Counted from the first letter of the stretch, positions 18,901 to 25,425 are shown. The stretch: 26,718 nucleotides of DNA from CAYLNH01 sp964384625 (GCA_964384625.1 CAYLNH010000070.1:1-26718); one strand, 5' to 3'. Program-made: numbers and translations. The notes: generated by a model from the sequence alone, not told the origin.

Positions 18901-21677
18901 CAGCCAGCGGCATGCCCTATGCAATTCGGTTGACACTCGTCGGTAACAGCAGCACGCGGATCAGCGGCACAACCCGCATTGCCCCGCCACGGCTCGGTAT
19001 CAAGAACATTCCCATCAGACACACAACCTGGACCCTTTTGCTGCCACGGGAATACAGCTACACCTGGCGCCGCGGCAACATGTCGCCCATCGCCGGTGCC
19101 GCCGAATTGATGACCTTCGGTGTCGAAGCGAAACTGAGTCAACTGGGCCGTTTGGTGAAATCATACCAGACCTGGGACTACAAGTCGGCAAAGTCCCGAA
19201 ATGCCGCCGCAGGCAATATGCGCCAGGTCGGCGTTTCCCTTCTCGACGACCTGCAGGCCAACCGCGAGCTGCTCGAACAACGACGGCACGAACTCGGGGA
19301 AGAAGAGTACGACCGACTGCGTCGGAAGCTTGACGCCCAGGAAAGGACTCAGCTCGGATACGTGCAGTCGCTGCAACAAGCAGACAAGCAGGCCCGACAA
19401 CAAACTGATATCAACCAGTTTCTTAACGGCATACCGAATGTCGGCTTGTCCGAGTTGACTCGTAACGCCGTGCTCAACGATATCCCGACCTTCGCGCAGC
19501 AGGCGCGGCAAAGACAACTGCGCAATATCCGGACAGAAATTCAAGTCACACAGAGAAGCCTTAAAGACGTTACAGCCGGCAAAACGCTCCAGACACGGAA
19601 AGCCCCCACGAACGCAGACCTTGTCGTTGTCGACGAAGACAAGTCCAAAGAGATGCAGGGCATCGTCAAAGAACTCGCAAAGGAACAGAGCGCCCGACTC
19701 GAGGAACGCGGGCGCCGGCTGAAACAGCAGCTCGACAACCTCCGTGAAAATCGTGCCGGACGCTACTACGGCAGTATGCAGCAACGGGGATCCGCCGGCA
19801 ATCAACCCCAGGGCCAGACGTCACAACAGCGACAGAGGCAGGCACAGGAGGGTGAGCGTATGGCAGAGATCCAGTGGAACTGGATCGACGCCCGCAAGCA
19901 ACCCAAAGCAATCCCGCGTGAAAGCAGTGAATCGTCTCTCAGTCTGCAGCAGAAAATCAAATCGATCGTTATCACCAAGATCTCATTTGAAGATACGCCG
20001 GTTTCTACCGTCTTTGATTTCCTCAAAACCCGAAGCCGTGAACTCGACCCCGAGGGTGTCGGCGTCAACTTCCTGGTCATGCTCAGGTCCGGAGCCGGCA
20101 GCCAGCCGCAGGCCGCTCCTCCTGGAAATGACGATGATGACGACGATGCCTGGGGCGATCACGATGCCTGGGGCGATGACGACGATGACGATGCCGGTAT
20201 TGCCGCCAATGATCTCCTTAAGGAACCAACAATCACGATGGACTTTGACAACATCCCGCTGGCGGAAGCCATTCGCTACATCTGCGAAGGTGCCGGCCTC
20301 ACCTATAAGATGGAAGAGCACGCCATCATCATCCTCGGCCCATCCGTCGCGCGCGCCAGTCTGGAACTGCGCATCTTCCGGATCAGTGATGAGACGTTCC
20401 GTTTTACCGGCAACACCGACAGGTTCGACGTGAAACGGTTCTTCGAGACGAAAGGCGTCTCGTTTTCACCGCCGGCAACAATCGCCTATCACCGGCCATC
20501 CGGGAAACTGGTCGTCAGCAACACGCCGGAGAACAACCGTCTTGTTGAGCAGATCCTGCGCCAACTGGGTGGCCTTGAAGGCGTTGTTGACACCTCCAAG
20601 GCACTCCGGGAAGCACCGCGCGAGACCTCGGAAGCTGCCTTTGGAATTCGACAGAAGCTGAAGTCCATCATCATCACCAAGGTCTCCTTTGAGGACACGC
20701 CGGTTACGACAATCTTCGACTTCCTCAAGACGCGCAGCCGCGAACTCGACCCCGAAGGTGTCGGGGTCAATTTTCTTGTCATCCTCAAAAGCTACGCCGG
20801 CGGCAACGCAAGTGAACCGGCAGCTCCAGCCTTCGCCGATGACGGTGATGCCTGGGGAGATGATGATGACGACGCGTGGGGAGATGATGATGACGACGCG
20901 TGGGGAGATGATGATGACGACGCGTGGGGAGATGATGATGACGACGATGATGGCGAAATCATGGACGATAACGACAACAACCATGCGTTTGCCGCTGACC
21001 TTGCGGAACCCACTGCCACACTGGACTTCGACAACATTCCGTTGAGTGAAGTGATACGGTACGTCTGCGAAGCCGCCGGACTGAAATACAAAGTCGAGGA
21101 ACACGCGGTGGTCATCCTGGGACCAGGCGTTTCCCGCGGGCAACTGGAACTTCGCTTCTTCGCTATAGACCCCCGACTGTATGCAAGCGGGGGCGACGAT
21201 GATGACAGCGACGACGTGGGCGTTGATTTTCAACGCTATTTCGAGCAGCTCGGCGTCACGTTCCCGACCACAGACACCGGCGCAGGCGCCAGCATCTCTT
21301 ACGACCGCGGCACCGGCAAACTCATCGTCCGCAACACACCGGAGAACCTGCGTCTCATGGAGATCATTTTGAGAGAACTCAGCGGTCGCAAAACACGGTC
21401 CGACGACGAAGACAAAGAAACCGTCGTCCCGAGCCCCTACCTGCAAATGCGCACATCAACCTATACGCGACAGCCGCACGCGGCACTTCCGCGGGAGCGC
21501 GGCTATACGCGATTGGACTTCTACTATCCCGGCGGCGACGAAGCCGAAGTCAGTGTCCTCGCCGTACCGCAAAGCAGCTTAGGTACGCTCAAGAGGACCG
21601 TCCTCTTGCTGGTTGCCCTGGCCGCGGTCTTGGGCCTGCGTATTGCTCACCGCAAGCTCAAGCGCCGAAACCAATAA
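12930..21677 (+). CDS. Giant 2915-aa envelope protein: VYVPY modules 2 and 3 fused to duplicated secretin-like N-domains
   Basis: Order seen: signal peptide (1-25); module 2 with LYVPF (32-36), MLMDRTRFEALL (50-61) and RHTTWRVYAPPDF (Trp902); hydrophobic segments between about 1045 and 1115; a second signal-peptide-like segment from Met1132 (MALLLLICVVEAG); module 3 with VVVPY (1178-1182), VIVPYEDYVRLW (1193-1204) and RHTTWTLLLPREY (Trp2034); coiled coils (about 2105-2165 and 2220-2310); two secretin-like N-domain blocks (about 2338-2560 and 2572-2830), each with STN-like halves (FEDTPV..FDFLKTRSRELDP and DFDNIPL.E.IRY.CE.AGL) and an N1-like NTPEN segment; Asp-rich inserts at about 2399-2423 and 2637-2688; and a C-terminal membrane helix (2889-2906) before a basic tail. 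No secretin barrel is present. Inferred topology: both ectodomains and the N-domains face the periplasm. The ribosome binding site GGGGGAGGG (12914-12922) overlaps the end of the preceding gene. Function unknown; an envelope scaffold or secretion-associated role is inferred. Confidence 0.85.
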   Translation: MKVFYSTTRRLLICFALLAAAILPAQERPQRLYVPFKDISAALNHLDKAMLMDRTRFEALLAAARRNAAAATSAQQVYIRQATYTGAIKGDNLVLDATFSIASDSAGPLPLPLPFADLAISKIDLDGKPAPLNYNRGGRLILVVAGKGDHQLTVIGATRLNELKRGGMRAAISIPPAVAGTMTLTLPGDQEAHANVPITATRHEQSTDQTTVRLALGGHANLSLALMGNGRQEDDNAILLGESATTVALTPTGQEMNCLFTVRVLRRGLRELKLQLPQAWTVSDVTCPSLVRWAVSTRDNAKLLTIRLRNAERGTRALHIKAYAPNPNTQWRFPHVSLVNADYQRGFLLVAPGVQLMVRSERLTNTRRQDIKTASRVSGLTGTSGRLYFHWGDNPQVLLGMAAVELQRHTKERQEIVVTPDGLVLNLHAQISAVGKEMFHLNFQIPPAETGWQLEEIRVNGRHRGFEHRTTAIRDGRQLRVELGRPIAREGAAKVLVKLKHTPENWNWSSLRIDNLKPRPLRVPLVRTQAAKTKGQVAVRAIGDLRIASADAADRLTPVKVGRMAALQLTADVQHAWEYKTGGIDGVTVTVDRLLPRFEADSIGLADIGTNSLQSDFVLTYRVSRAATRTLYLLADKVLGENLNIQAVGQRLTSTHRVAPGPTTAAVPSSIANSYNLWELRFDGRVRDQIAVYVNYTLPRQRPKTRSNYVPIPLIRPAGVPRADEMLAVQAREQLAVDLKPTQAEEIDQLELPTLPAKPKRILGAYRLKNGTAPMPQISFVTTSQQGYGVPVAVAMSAELTTAIGANGSQQVKAVYNITNAGHQFITIRLPPEAQLWSARVGTKQAKPKTDDQGTVQLAMPYTTKPMPVAVVFYCPPGKEGLDEFVPTAPTLINVDVRHTTWRVYAPPDFRVVNNETDASIDGIIRPRPIASLFAGSFMVMGMGRNMEPNSAQYLSDTAAPPQAPAGATGESYESAAKADKSFFGSKKSKKSLTGWSQDYQAQGRYTLPVELTVSPNAAPPIICRSIGTPAMVLEIRSQRRGASRFLFGMIISLILAVGFRRASAGAVGTFILTVLFTSSFLAVWFDGLVNFCNGLFAGALLVAGLLAAVGIIRIVKRAYRSGSAKPVSVAMALLLLICVVEAGDKAPAKKRVTRQTKAVKNPLPPPRPPHADPPGKVVVPYSGKPDAKAANVIVPYEDYVRLWNLAHPEKQIQALPDGTSISMANVNYDAELVNKKLGITLRTNITSRGTGWLSIPMPVGGMALTAATLNGQPARLQRGPQGTSILLLKAGEKGELILQATAVPQLTGRKGSIELDLPPLPLGIMRLQLNDPELEVEANGAPAALARQQVGNRTQWLLPLGNRHKLQLSWSPRAGTGAADRTLTAASRHSVYAFHWALIGISRFTFAFSAGQNDRFEIYVPAAAEITQVSGVNLRDTRIMGRREIEGQPFKIVSIRLHRPAEKRCDLTVRWVAELPPLAKPSRLWLPRAGGVGRESGSVALFRAGGITIRGVKAVGGRRVNTKAAKTVGKAADLVYPVAGYAWPYREFSLTWQLARLPSKPAVAADQLVRISQDRVQILAHAKLKAERGQIFGVSFLLPTGYELLSALGPQVEDWYIQREGGKTYLHVALRAAADETTVALIMVNDQPKLGQFTVPAVKVVDADHRLIAKQGGRFAVQVAPALEARTVASQGLKPVPPKALNTWLDSRQRQAIQFAYVYEKPDVQLALGVRQLSAKVRVESLAGIAIRPTKATYTYRLRFRIDGSPIDRVSFSLPKQYAERIAVTSNAMRSAKQRSLGDDRQEWTVSLISEVTGVLDLAVNFTLPIDAKTTTLPVPRLSTSAPAGYRAIVAVQNQSRHDIQFQPSAGLRPLSVAEQNSILTGAVRSHLHHVYHAFRDDWSASLKISPAKPAGRLQAVIDLMAVTTTVDRSGMMQYDVKLSIHNRSEQFLEFATPAGFKLWRAVVAGKTVKPVISSGAAAGTVLVPLVKTSASGMPYAIRLTLVGNSSTRISGTTRIAPPRLGIKNIPIRHTTWTLLLPREYSYTWRRGNMSPIAGAAELMTFGVEAKLSQLGRLVKSYQTWDYKSAKSRNAAAGNMRQVGVSLLDDLQANRELLEQRRHELGEEEYDRLRRKLDAQERTQLGYVQSLQQADKQARQQTDINQFLNGIPNVGLSELTRNAVLNDIPTFAQQARQRQLRNIRTEIQVTQRSLKDVTAGKTLQTRKAPTNADLVVVDEDKSKEMQGIVKELAKEQSARLEERGRRLKQQLDNLRENRAGRYYGSMQQRGSAGNQPQGQTSQQRQRQAQEGERMAEIQWNWIDARKQPKAIPRESSESSLSLQQKIKSIVITKISFEDTPVSTVFDFLKTRSRELDPEGVGVNFLVMLRSGAGSQPQAAPPGNDDDDDDAWGDHDAWGDDDDDDAGIAANDLLKEPTITMDFDNIPLAEAIRYICEGAGLTYKMEEHAIIILGPSVARASLELRIFRISDETFRFTGNTDRFDVKRFFETKGVSFSPPATIAYHRPSGKLVVSNTPENNRLVEQILRQLGGLEGVVDTSKALREAPRETSEAAFGIRQKLKSIIITKVSFEDTPVTTIFDFLKTRSRELDPEGVGVNFLVILKSYAGGNASEPAAPAFADDGDAWGDDDDDAWGDDDDDAWGDDDDDAWGDDDDDDDGEIMDDNDNNHAFAADLAEPTATLDFDNIPLSEVIRYVCEAAGLKYKVEEHAVVILGPGVSRGQLELRFFAIDPRLYASGGDDDDSDDVGVDFQRYFEQLGVTFPTTDTGAGASISYDRGTGKLIVRNTPENLRLMEIILRELSGRKTRSDDEDKETVVPSPYLQMRTSTYTRQPHAALPRERGYTRLDFYYPGGDEAEVSVLAVPQSSLGTLKRTVLLLVALAAVLGLRIAHRKLKRRNQ
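20145..20180 (+). repeat. Two 18-bp in-frame repeats in Asp-rich insert A
   Basis: Two near-identical 18-bp units (20145-20162 and 20163-20180; last codon CAC versus GAC) encode DAWGDH and DAWGDD. They sit within a longer GAT/GAC run in the first secretin-like N-domain copy. They match the Ala-Trp-Gly-Asp theme of the larger array in the second copy but use GGC where that array uses GGA for the Gly, so the two arrays have diverged. Confidence 0.85.
20850..20945 (+). repeat. Four 24-bp tandem repeats encoding AWGDDDDD
   Basis: Units at 20850-20873, 20874-20897, 20898-20921 and 20922-20945 are identical except for one base in the first (GCC instead of GCG). Each encodes Ala-Trp-Gly-Asp5, and the array continues into more Asp codons. 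Exact identity including synonymous positions means recent expansion by slippage or unequal exchange, so copy number may vary between strains. It stays in frame (24 = 8 codons). Confidence 0.95.
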
Positions 21678-22763
21678 CTACAGGCCCTCGTTGTAGAGGA
21701 CGTACAGACCGTCTTTGCCGGGGGCGAGCAGGTCCGGCAGGCCGTTGCCGGTGAGATCAGCAGCGTCGAAGTAGATGCCCAGACCCGTGGTGTCGCCGCG
21801 CGGTGAACCATATTGAATCACCTGCTTGCTGAAGCACTCGCCGGTCCACTTGAAATAGTAGCAGCCATAGTCGTCGGTACTGCCGGGGTCGTTGCCGCAG
21901 TGCGCGCGGTAGCGCTTGCCCGTAACCAACTCGCACTGGCCGTCGCCGTCGATGTCCAGCCATTTCATATCGTGATACTGCGAGTTGAACGGGTCGATGT
22001 GGTGCTGCACCCAGGTGCGCTCGCCGCCGGCAAGTTTCTGTTCCCACCAGTCCAGGCCATACGCATGACCGCCGCCGACGATGATGTCGTTGACGCCGTT
22101 GCCGGTGATGTCGACCACGAGGATCGGCACGCCGGCAGACGGGATCAACTGGAAGTCGTCGTGCCAGATCCACTCGTCGTTGAACGGATCGGCCGGCGCT
22201 TCGAGCCAGCCGTTATTCAGCGCGAAATCCATGCGGCCATTGCCGGCGATGTCACCGCAGCCGAGACCATGTCCTTGGTTCTCTTCGCGAACAACGGTCT
22301 TCTTGAATTCGCCTGTCCCTTTGCCGTTCTTGTCGGTAATCAGTTTGTAGAGGGCCAAAGGCGAACCCGGGCAGTTCGGTACGATCTCGATCGTGCCGTC
22401 ACCGTCAATGTCCCAGGCGCTGGCGCGTTCGATATTGCCGCACTTGTCGATGTCGTGCAGCGGCCATTCCTTTTCCGGGTCGCCGGGGTTTTCCCGCCAC
22501 TGCAGCGTGCCGCTCCACCAGGCGCCGGTCAGGTAGTCCGTCAGGCCGTCGCCGTTGATGTCCAGCGGGATGTTGGAGAAATCGTCGAAGTACTCGCCCT
22601 GTGGCGCCACGTCACCAATCTTGTGTCTGGCTTTGAAGTCCGGGCCTTCGTACCACCAGGCGCCGGAGACGATATCGAGGACGCCGTTGTTATTCACATC
22701 GATGAACGCCGCGGCTTCATAGCGTTCGTCGGCGATCAGGGCTTTTCTGAATCGTAAAGGCAT
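21678..22763 (-). CDS. Cytosolic FG-GAP/VCBS seven-blade beta-propeller protein
   Basis: 361-aa protein made almost entirely of FG-GAP/VCBS repeats. Seven calcium-loop cores are visible in order: DVNNNGVLDIV, DINGDGLTDYL, DIDGDGTIEIV, DIAGNGRMDFA, DITGNGVNDII, DIDGDGQCELV and DLTGNGLPDLL, matching one seven-bladed propeller. Asp/Asn-rich loops should bind Ca2+. There is no signal peptide at the chosen ATG (MPLRFRKALIADERY), which has AAGGG 8 nt upstream; the open frame extends 31 residues further upstream without Shine-Dalgarno or family sequence. FG-GAP proteins are usually secreted, so the missing export signal is odd. Last gene of the GH4/oxidoreductase operon, 55 bp after the oxidoreductase; its role there may be sugar binding or a lyase-like activity, but this is a guess. 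Its stop codon directly abuts the stop of the giant protein on the other strand. Confidence 0.85.
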   Translation of the reverse strand: MPLRFRKALIADERYEAAAFIDVNNNGVLDIVSGAWWYEGPDFKARHKIGDVAPQGEYFDDFSNIPLDINGDGLTDYLTGAWWSGTLQWRENPGDPEKEWPLHDIDKCGNIERASAWDIDGDGTIEIVPNCPGSPLALYKLITDKNGKGTGEFKKTVVREENQGHGLGCGDIAGNGRMDFALNNGWLEAPADPFNDEWIWHDDFQLIPSAGVPILVVDITGNGVNDIIVGGGHAYGLDWWEQKLAGGERTWVQHHIDPFNSQYHDMKWLDIDGDGQCELVTGKRYRAHCGNDPGSTDDYGCYYFKWTGECFSKQVIQYGSPRGDTTGLGIYFDAADLTGNGLPDLLAPGKDGLYVLYNEGL

Positions 22764-22774
22764 GAAGGATACCC

Positions 22775-22817
22775 TTTGTGTTTGTGTTTGTGATTGGCGT
22801 GATCGGACTGATTGCCG
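22775..22817. repeat. Short tandem repeats in oxidoreductase/FG-GAP spacer
   Basis: Three TTTGTG hexamers (22775-22792) run into three degenerate 9-bp units, TGATTGGCG, TGATCGGAC and TGATTGCCG (22791-22817), and then ATTACTG, which overlaps the oxidoreductase stop codon. They fill most of the 55-bp spacer between two operon genes. The GATT theme resembles the heptamer array in the preceding spacer at 23904-23931. Confidence 0.7.
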
Positions 22818-22818
22818 A

Positions 22819-23877
22819 TTACTGTCCGGTCTTAAGCCGGATGTACTCACGGGCAACTTCCAAGTCCTTCAGGGCATCGTGCGCGGTGCACATCGGCTCG
22901 CGATCGCCTTTGACGGCGGCCACGAAGTTGATCGCCTGCTGACGCATAGCATGGACCCACGGCATTTGCGGCTCGACCGTTTCGGGCACGGCACCGTCGC
23001 CAAGGTCCTTAAAGATCGTCACCTTGCCCGACCGATTGCTGGCCAACGGCGCCGGCAGGTCCACGCGGACCCAGCCCTTCTCGAAGCAGACCAACACATG
23101 CTCCTGCCAATCGACCGTCGTCCGGTACGGCGACATCTCGATGGTCACCGGCACACCGCTGCTGCTGGCGCCGGCAAACAACACGCCGGACGGATCGGCG
23201 TACGTCGGCATGTAGTCTTCATCGAGGAAGTAGCGCAGGATATTGACCTGGTGGATATAGTAGTTGACGAACGCGGTGTAGGCCTTGTACGTCGCCTCAT
23301 CCATGTCGGATGCGGGCGGTTCCCACTCCAGCGGCGGCAGTTCCCCGTCTTCGGGAAGGCTGATGCCATCGCGGAAACCGTTAGCGACCCAGTCACCGGC
23401 CGGCATCAGGCTGCGGATGTATTTCAGCTGTCCCAGTTCACCAGTCTGTTTCAGGCGGTCCACTTCGGCCTTGGCGTACATGCTGGCCGGATCGCTCCGC
23501 TTGTGATAGCCGATCATCATCCACGTGCCGCTGTCCTTGACGGCGTCGACAATCTGGCGACCACATTCGAGACAGCCGGACAGCGGTTTCTCCGTGAACA
23601 CCGGAATGCCCGCTTTGAGCAGTTCGGGTACCAGAATGCCGTGACGGGTGAACGGCTGCGAGGCGACGATGCCGTCCAGTTCCTCGCCGGCCAGCATTTC
23701 CTCGTGGTTGCTGTAGACCTTCGGGACGCCGTATCGCTCGGCGACACGGGCAGCTGTGTTCTTCCGGATCTCTGCGATAGCCGTGACTTCGCAGCCTTCG
23801 ATGGTCGGGTAGTTCCGTAGATGGGCGCTCTGGCCCATGCCGCCGACGCCAACAAATCCAATGCGTACACTGTCCAT
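22819..23877 (-). CDS. Gfo/Idh/MocA family NAD(P)-dependent oxidoreductase
   Basis: 352-aa cytosolic sugar dehydrogenase-like enzyme. The N-terminal Rossmann fold shows GFVGVGGMGQSAH (GxGGxG, residues 7-19), and the family EKP motif occurs as VFTEKPLS with Lys97. The C-terminal alpha/beta domain carries the expected catalytic-region histidine in NYYIHQVNILRYF (His209). Length is typical. It lies 53 bp after the GH4 gene. GH4 enzymes work by NAD-dependent oxidation at C3, and Gfo/Idh enzymes often act on the same keto- or rare sugars, so a joint pathway is plausible; the substrate is unknown. No strong Shine-Dalgarno is seen at this start. Confidence 0.93.
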   Translation of the reverse strand: MDSVRIGFVGVGGMGQSAHLRNYPTIEGCEVTAIAEIRKNTAARVAERYGVPKVYSNHEEMLAGEELDGIVASQPFTRHGILVPELLKAGIPVFTEKPLSGCLECGRQIVDAVKDSGTWMMIGYHKRSDPASMYAKAEVDRLKQTGELGQLKYIRSLMPAGDWVANGFRDGISLPEDGELPPLEWEPPASDMDEATYKAYTAFVNYYIHQVNILRYFLDEDYMPTYADPSGVLFAGASSSGVPVTIEMSPYRTTVDWQEHVLVCFEKGWVRVDLPAPLASNRSGKVTIFKDLGDGAVPETVEPQMPWVHAMRQQAINFVAAVKGDREPMCTAHDALKDLEVAREYIRLKTGQ

Positions 23878-23903
23878 AGTATGTATCTCGTGAGTAAGTG
23901 GTT

Positions 23904-23931
23904 TACCGATTAGCGATTACCGATTACCGGT
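23904..23931. repeat. Four 7-bp tandem repeats in GH4/oxidoreductase spacer
   Basis: TACCGAT, TAGCGAT, TACCGAT and TACCGGT (23904-23931) followed by TACC, directly at the GH4 stop codon. Read on the transcribed strand this is a GGTAATC-type heptamer array. It resembles short tandemly repeated heptamers described in cyanobacteria in form, not proven in origin. Its place between two operon genes suggests mRNA processing, a protein site or plain slippage. Confidence 0.8.
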
Positions 23932-25385
23932 TACCTCCTCTTCTTGGTCTTCTTGACCTTTTGCTCGGCGAGCGTGCCGAAGCGGTTGGCAATGGCGAGG
24001 GCGGGGTCCAACGGGACCTCGACGCGCTTGACGTCCCTCGCGATCCTCACCTTTGGGGTCTTGATCAGCGACTTACCTTTGAACTGCGGCAACCACTTGC
24101 GCTCAGCCTTCAGCATCTCGGCAGTCATCTCACGGACCTCCGCCAAGGTGCAGCAGGCAGACGTCAACGGGTCCATGGCAATCGCGTTCATCACGAGTTC
24201 CGCATTGCCCGTCAACGCGGCTTCCGCCGCGAGCGACTGCACCGTCACATTGCTCTGATTCAACGCCGCACACTGAACCGGCAGGTCACCGACCCGCACC
24301 GGATGCAGCCCCCGGCGGTCAACATACACCGGGACCTCAACGCAGCACCCTTGCGGCAGGTTTGTGATGTAGCCGTCATTCCGGATATTCCCGTTGAGCT
24401 TGAAGATCCGATCCGTTTCCATCGCCTCCAGAATGTACGAACAGTACTCGCTGCTGCGATTGCTGATGTCCGTCGTCTCCAAGCTGAGGTAGTCAACGCC
24501 CTTGTATTTGTCGGCCAGCATTTTGCTGTAGTTCAGATATGCCGCGGTCTCGCCGCCGAACGCCGGCTCATCGCAGTACAACTCCAGGGCGCGTTTGCTG
24601 CTGCGGAACCACGGCAGATACTCGGACAGGTGGCCCGTGCTTTCCGTCATGAAGTAGCCGAAGTGCCGCATGACTTCGCCGCGCACTTTTTCCTGCACGT
24701 AGTAGCCGGGTTTCTCGATGTTCCGCCGCAGAACCGGATTCAGGTCCCTGCCGTTGCGCTTGTCCTTCAGCCGCAGGAACCACGCCATATGGTTGATCCC
24801 CGCCGCCATGAAGTCGATCTCATCCTTGGGTACGTTGGTGTAGCTGCTAATCAGATCGAGGGTTGTCTGCACACCGTGACACAAACCGATGTACGGCACA
24901 CTCGAAGCACGTCCCAGAGCCGTACAGACCAAACCCATCGGGTTCGCGTAGTTCAGCATGATCGCATCTTCAGTGCAGAGTTCCTCCATGTCCCGGGTGA
25001 TGTCGATCAACACCGGAATCGTCCGCATGCCGCGCATCACGCCACCCGGTCCAAGGCTGTCGCCGATGCACTGGTCGACGCCGTACTTCATCGGGATCTG
25101 GTAGTCGATCTCAAACGCATCCAGACCGCCGACCTGGATCATGATGATTACATACTTCGCACCTTCGAGCGCCTTCCGGCGATCAATCGTTGAGGTGACC
25201 TTGGTCGGCAGATCGTTCTCTTTGGCCATCCGTTTCACGAACCGCGTGATCCGGTCCAGTTTCGGTTTCGTCCGGTTCATCAAACAGATCTCACTGTTCT
25301 GCAGCGCTTCCGTGGCGAGGATGTCCGTCACCAGTGTTTTGCAGAACACAAGACTGCCCGCACCGATCATCGCGATCTTGGGCAT
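23931..25385 (-). CDS. Glycoside hydrolase family 4 (alpha-galactosidase/alpha-glucosidase type)
   Basis: 484-aa cytosolic GH4 enzyme. These use NAD+ and a divalent metal (Mn2+) and cleave glycosides by oxidation-elimination. Landmarks seen: a Rossmann start PKIAMIGAGSLVF with GAGS; the GGLDAFEIDYQIPMKYG segment near residue 86; NYANPM at 145-150; the metal-binding Cys169-His170 in GLCHGVQ; and Asn198-His199 in AGINHMAW. The CHG form with this length is close to the MelA-like alpha-galactosidase branch, but alpha-glucosidase or glucuronidase activity is also possible. The start has AAGGAG 6 nt upstream. A basic C-terminal tail (KVKKTKKRR) is unusual. First gene of the three-gene operon, divergent from the AraC gene, whose candidate sites lie in its leader. 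Confidence 0.95.
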   Translation of the reverse strand: MPKIAMIGAGSLVFCKTLVTDILATEALQNSEICLMNRTKPKLDRITRFVKRMAKENDLPTKVTSTIDRRKALEGAKYVIIMIQVGGLDAFEIDYQIPMKYGVDQCIGDSLGPGGVMRGMRTIPVLIDITRDMEELCTEDAIMLNYANPMGLVCTALGRASSVPYIGLCHGVQTTLDLISSYTNVPKDEIDFMAAGINHMAWFLRLKDKRNGRDLNPVLRRNIEKPGYYVQEKVRGEVMRHFGYFMTESTGHLSEYLPWFRSSKRALELYCDEPAFGGETAAYLNYSKMLADKYKGVDYLSLETTDISNRSSEYCSYILEAMETDRIFKLNGNIRNDGYITNLPQGCCVEVPVYVDRRGLHPVRVGDLPVQCAALNQSNVTVQSLAAEAALTGNAELVMNAIAMDPLTSACCTLAEVREMTAEMLKAERKWLPQFKGKSLIKTPKVRIARDVKRVEVPLDPALAIANRFGTLAEQKVKKTKKRR

Positions 25386-25406
25386 GGTGATTCTCCTTTT
25401 GCTGTC

Positions 25407-25425
25407 TTGTCAAAAATTGTTCTTC
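25407..25425. promoter_or_regulatory. AraC-site candidate 1 (GH4 proximal)
   Basis: TTGTCAAAAATTGTTCTTC. It matches candidate 3 at 16 of 19 positions and shares the AAATTGTTC core with candidate 2. It lies 22 bp upstream of the GH4 start codon, inside the probable leader, where bound regulator would block rather than activate. Confidence 0.5.

Noticed and set aside
20850..20945. CRISPR-like repeat array
   Set aside because: Repeats are directly adjacent without spacers, in frame inside a coding region, and encode AWGDDDDD.
20466..21446. 326-codon minus-strand open frame with a V-I-I-I-S-P repeat
   Set aside because: Mirror of the Asp-rich 24-bp repeats in the giant protein; no independent evidence of coding.
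16323..21677. Module 3 as a separate gene starting at the internal ATG
   Set aside because: The upstream frame is continuous with no stop and there is no ribosome binding site before 16323; kept as a fusion with an internal signal-like segment.
23898..25193. 431-codon plus-strand open frame
   Set aside because: Antisense shadow of the GH4 gene, which carries all family motifs.
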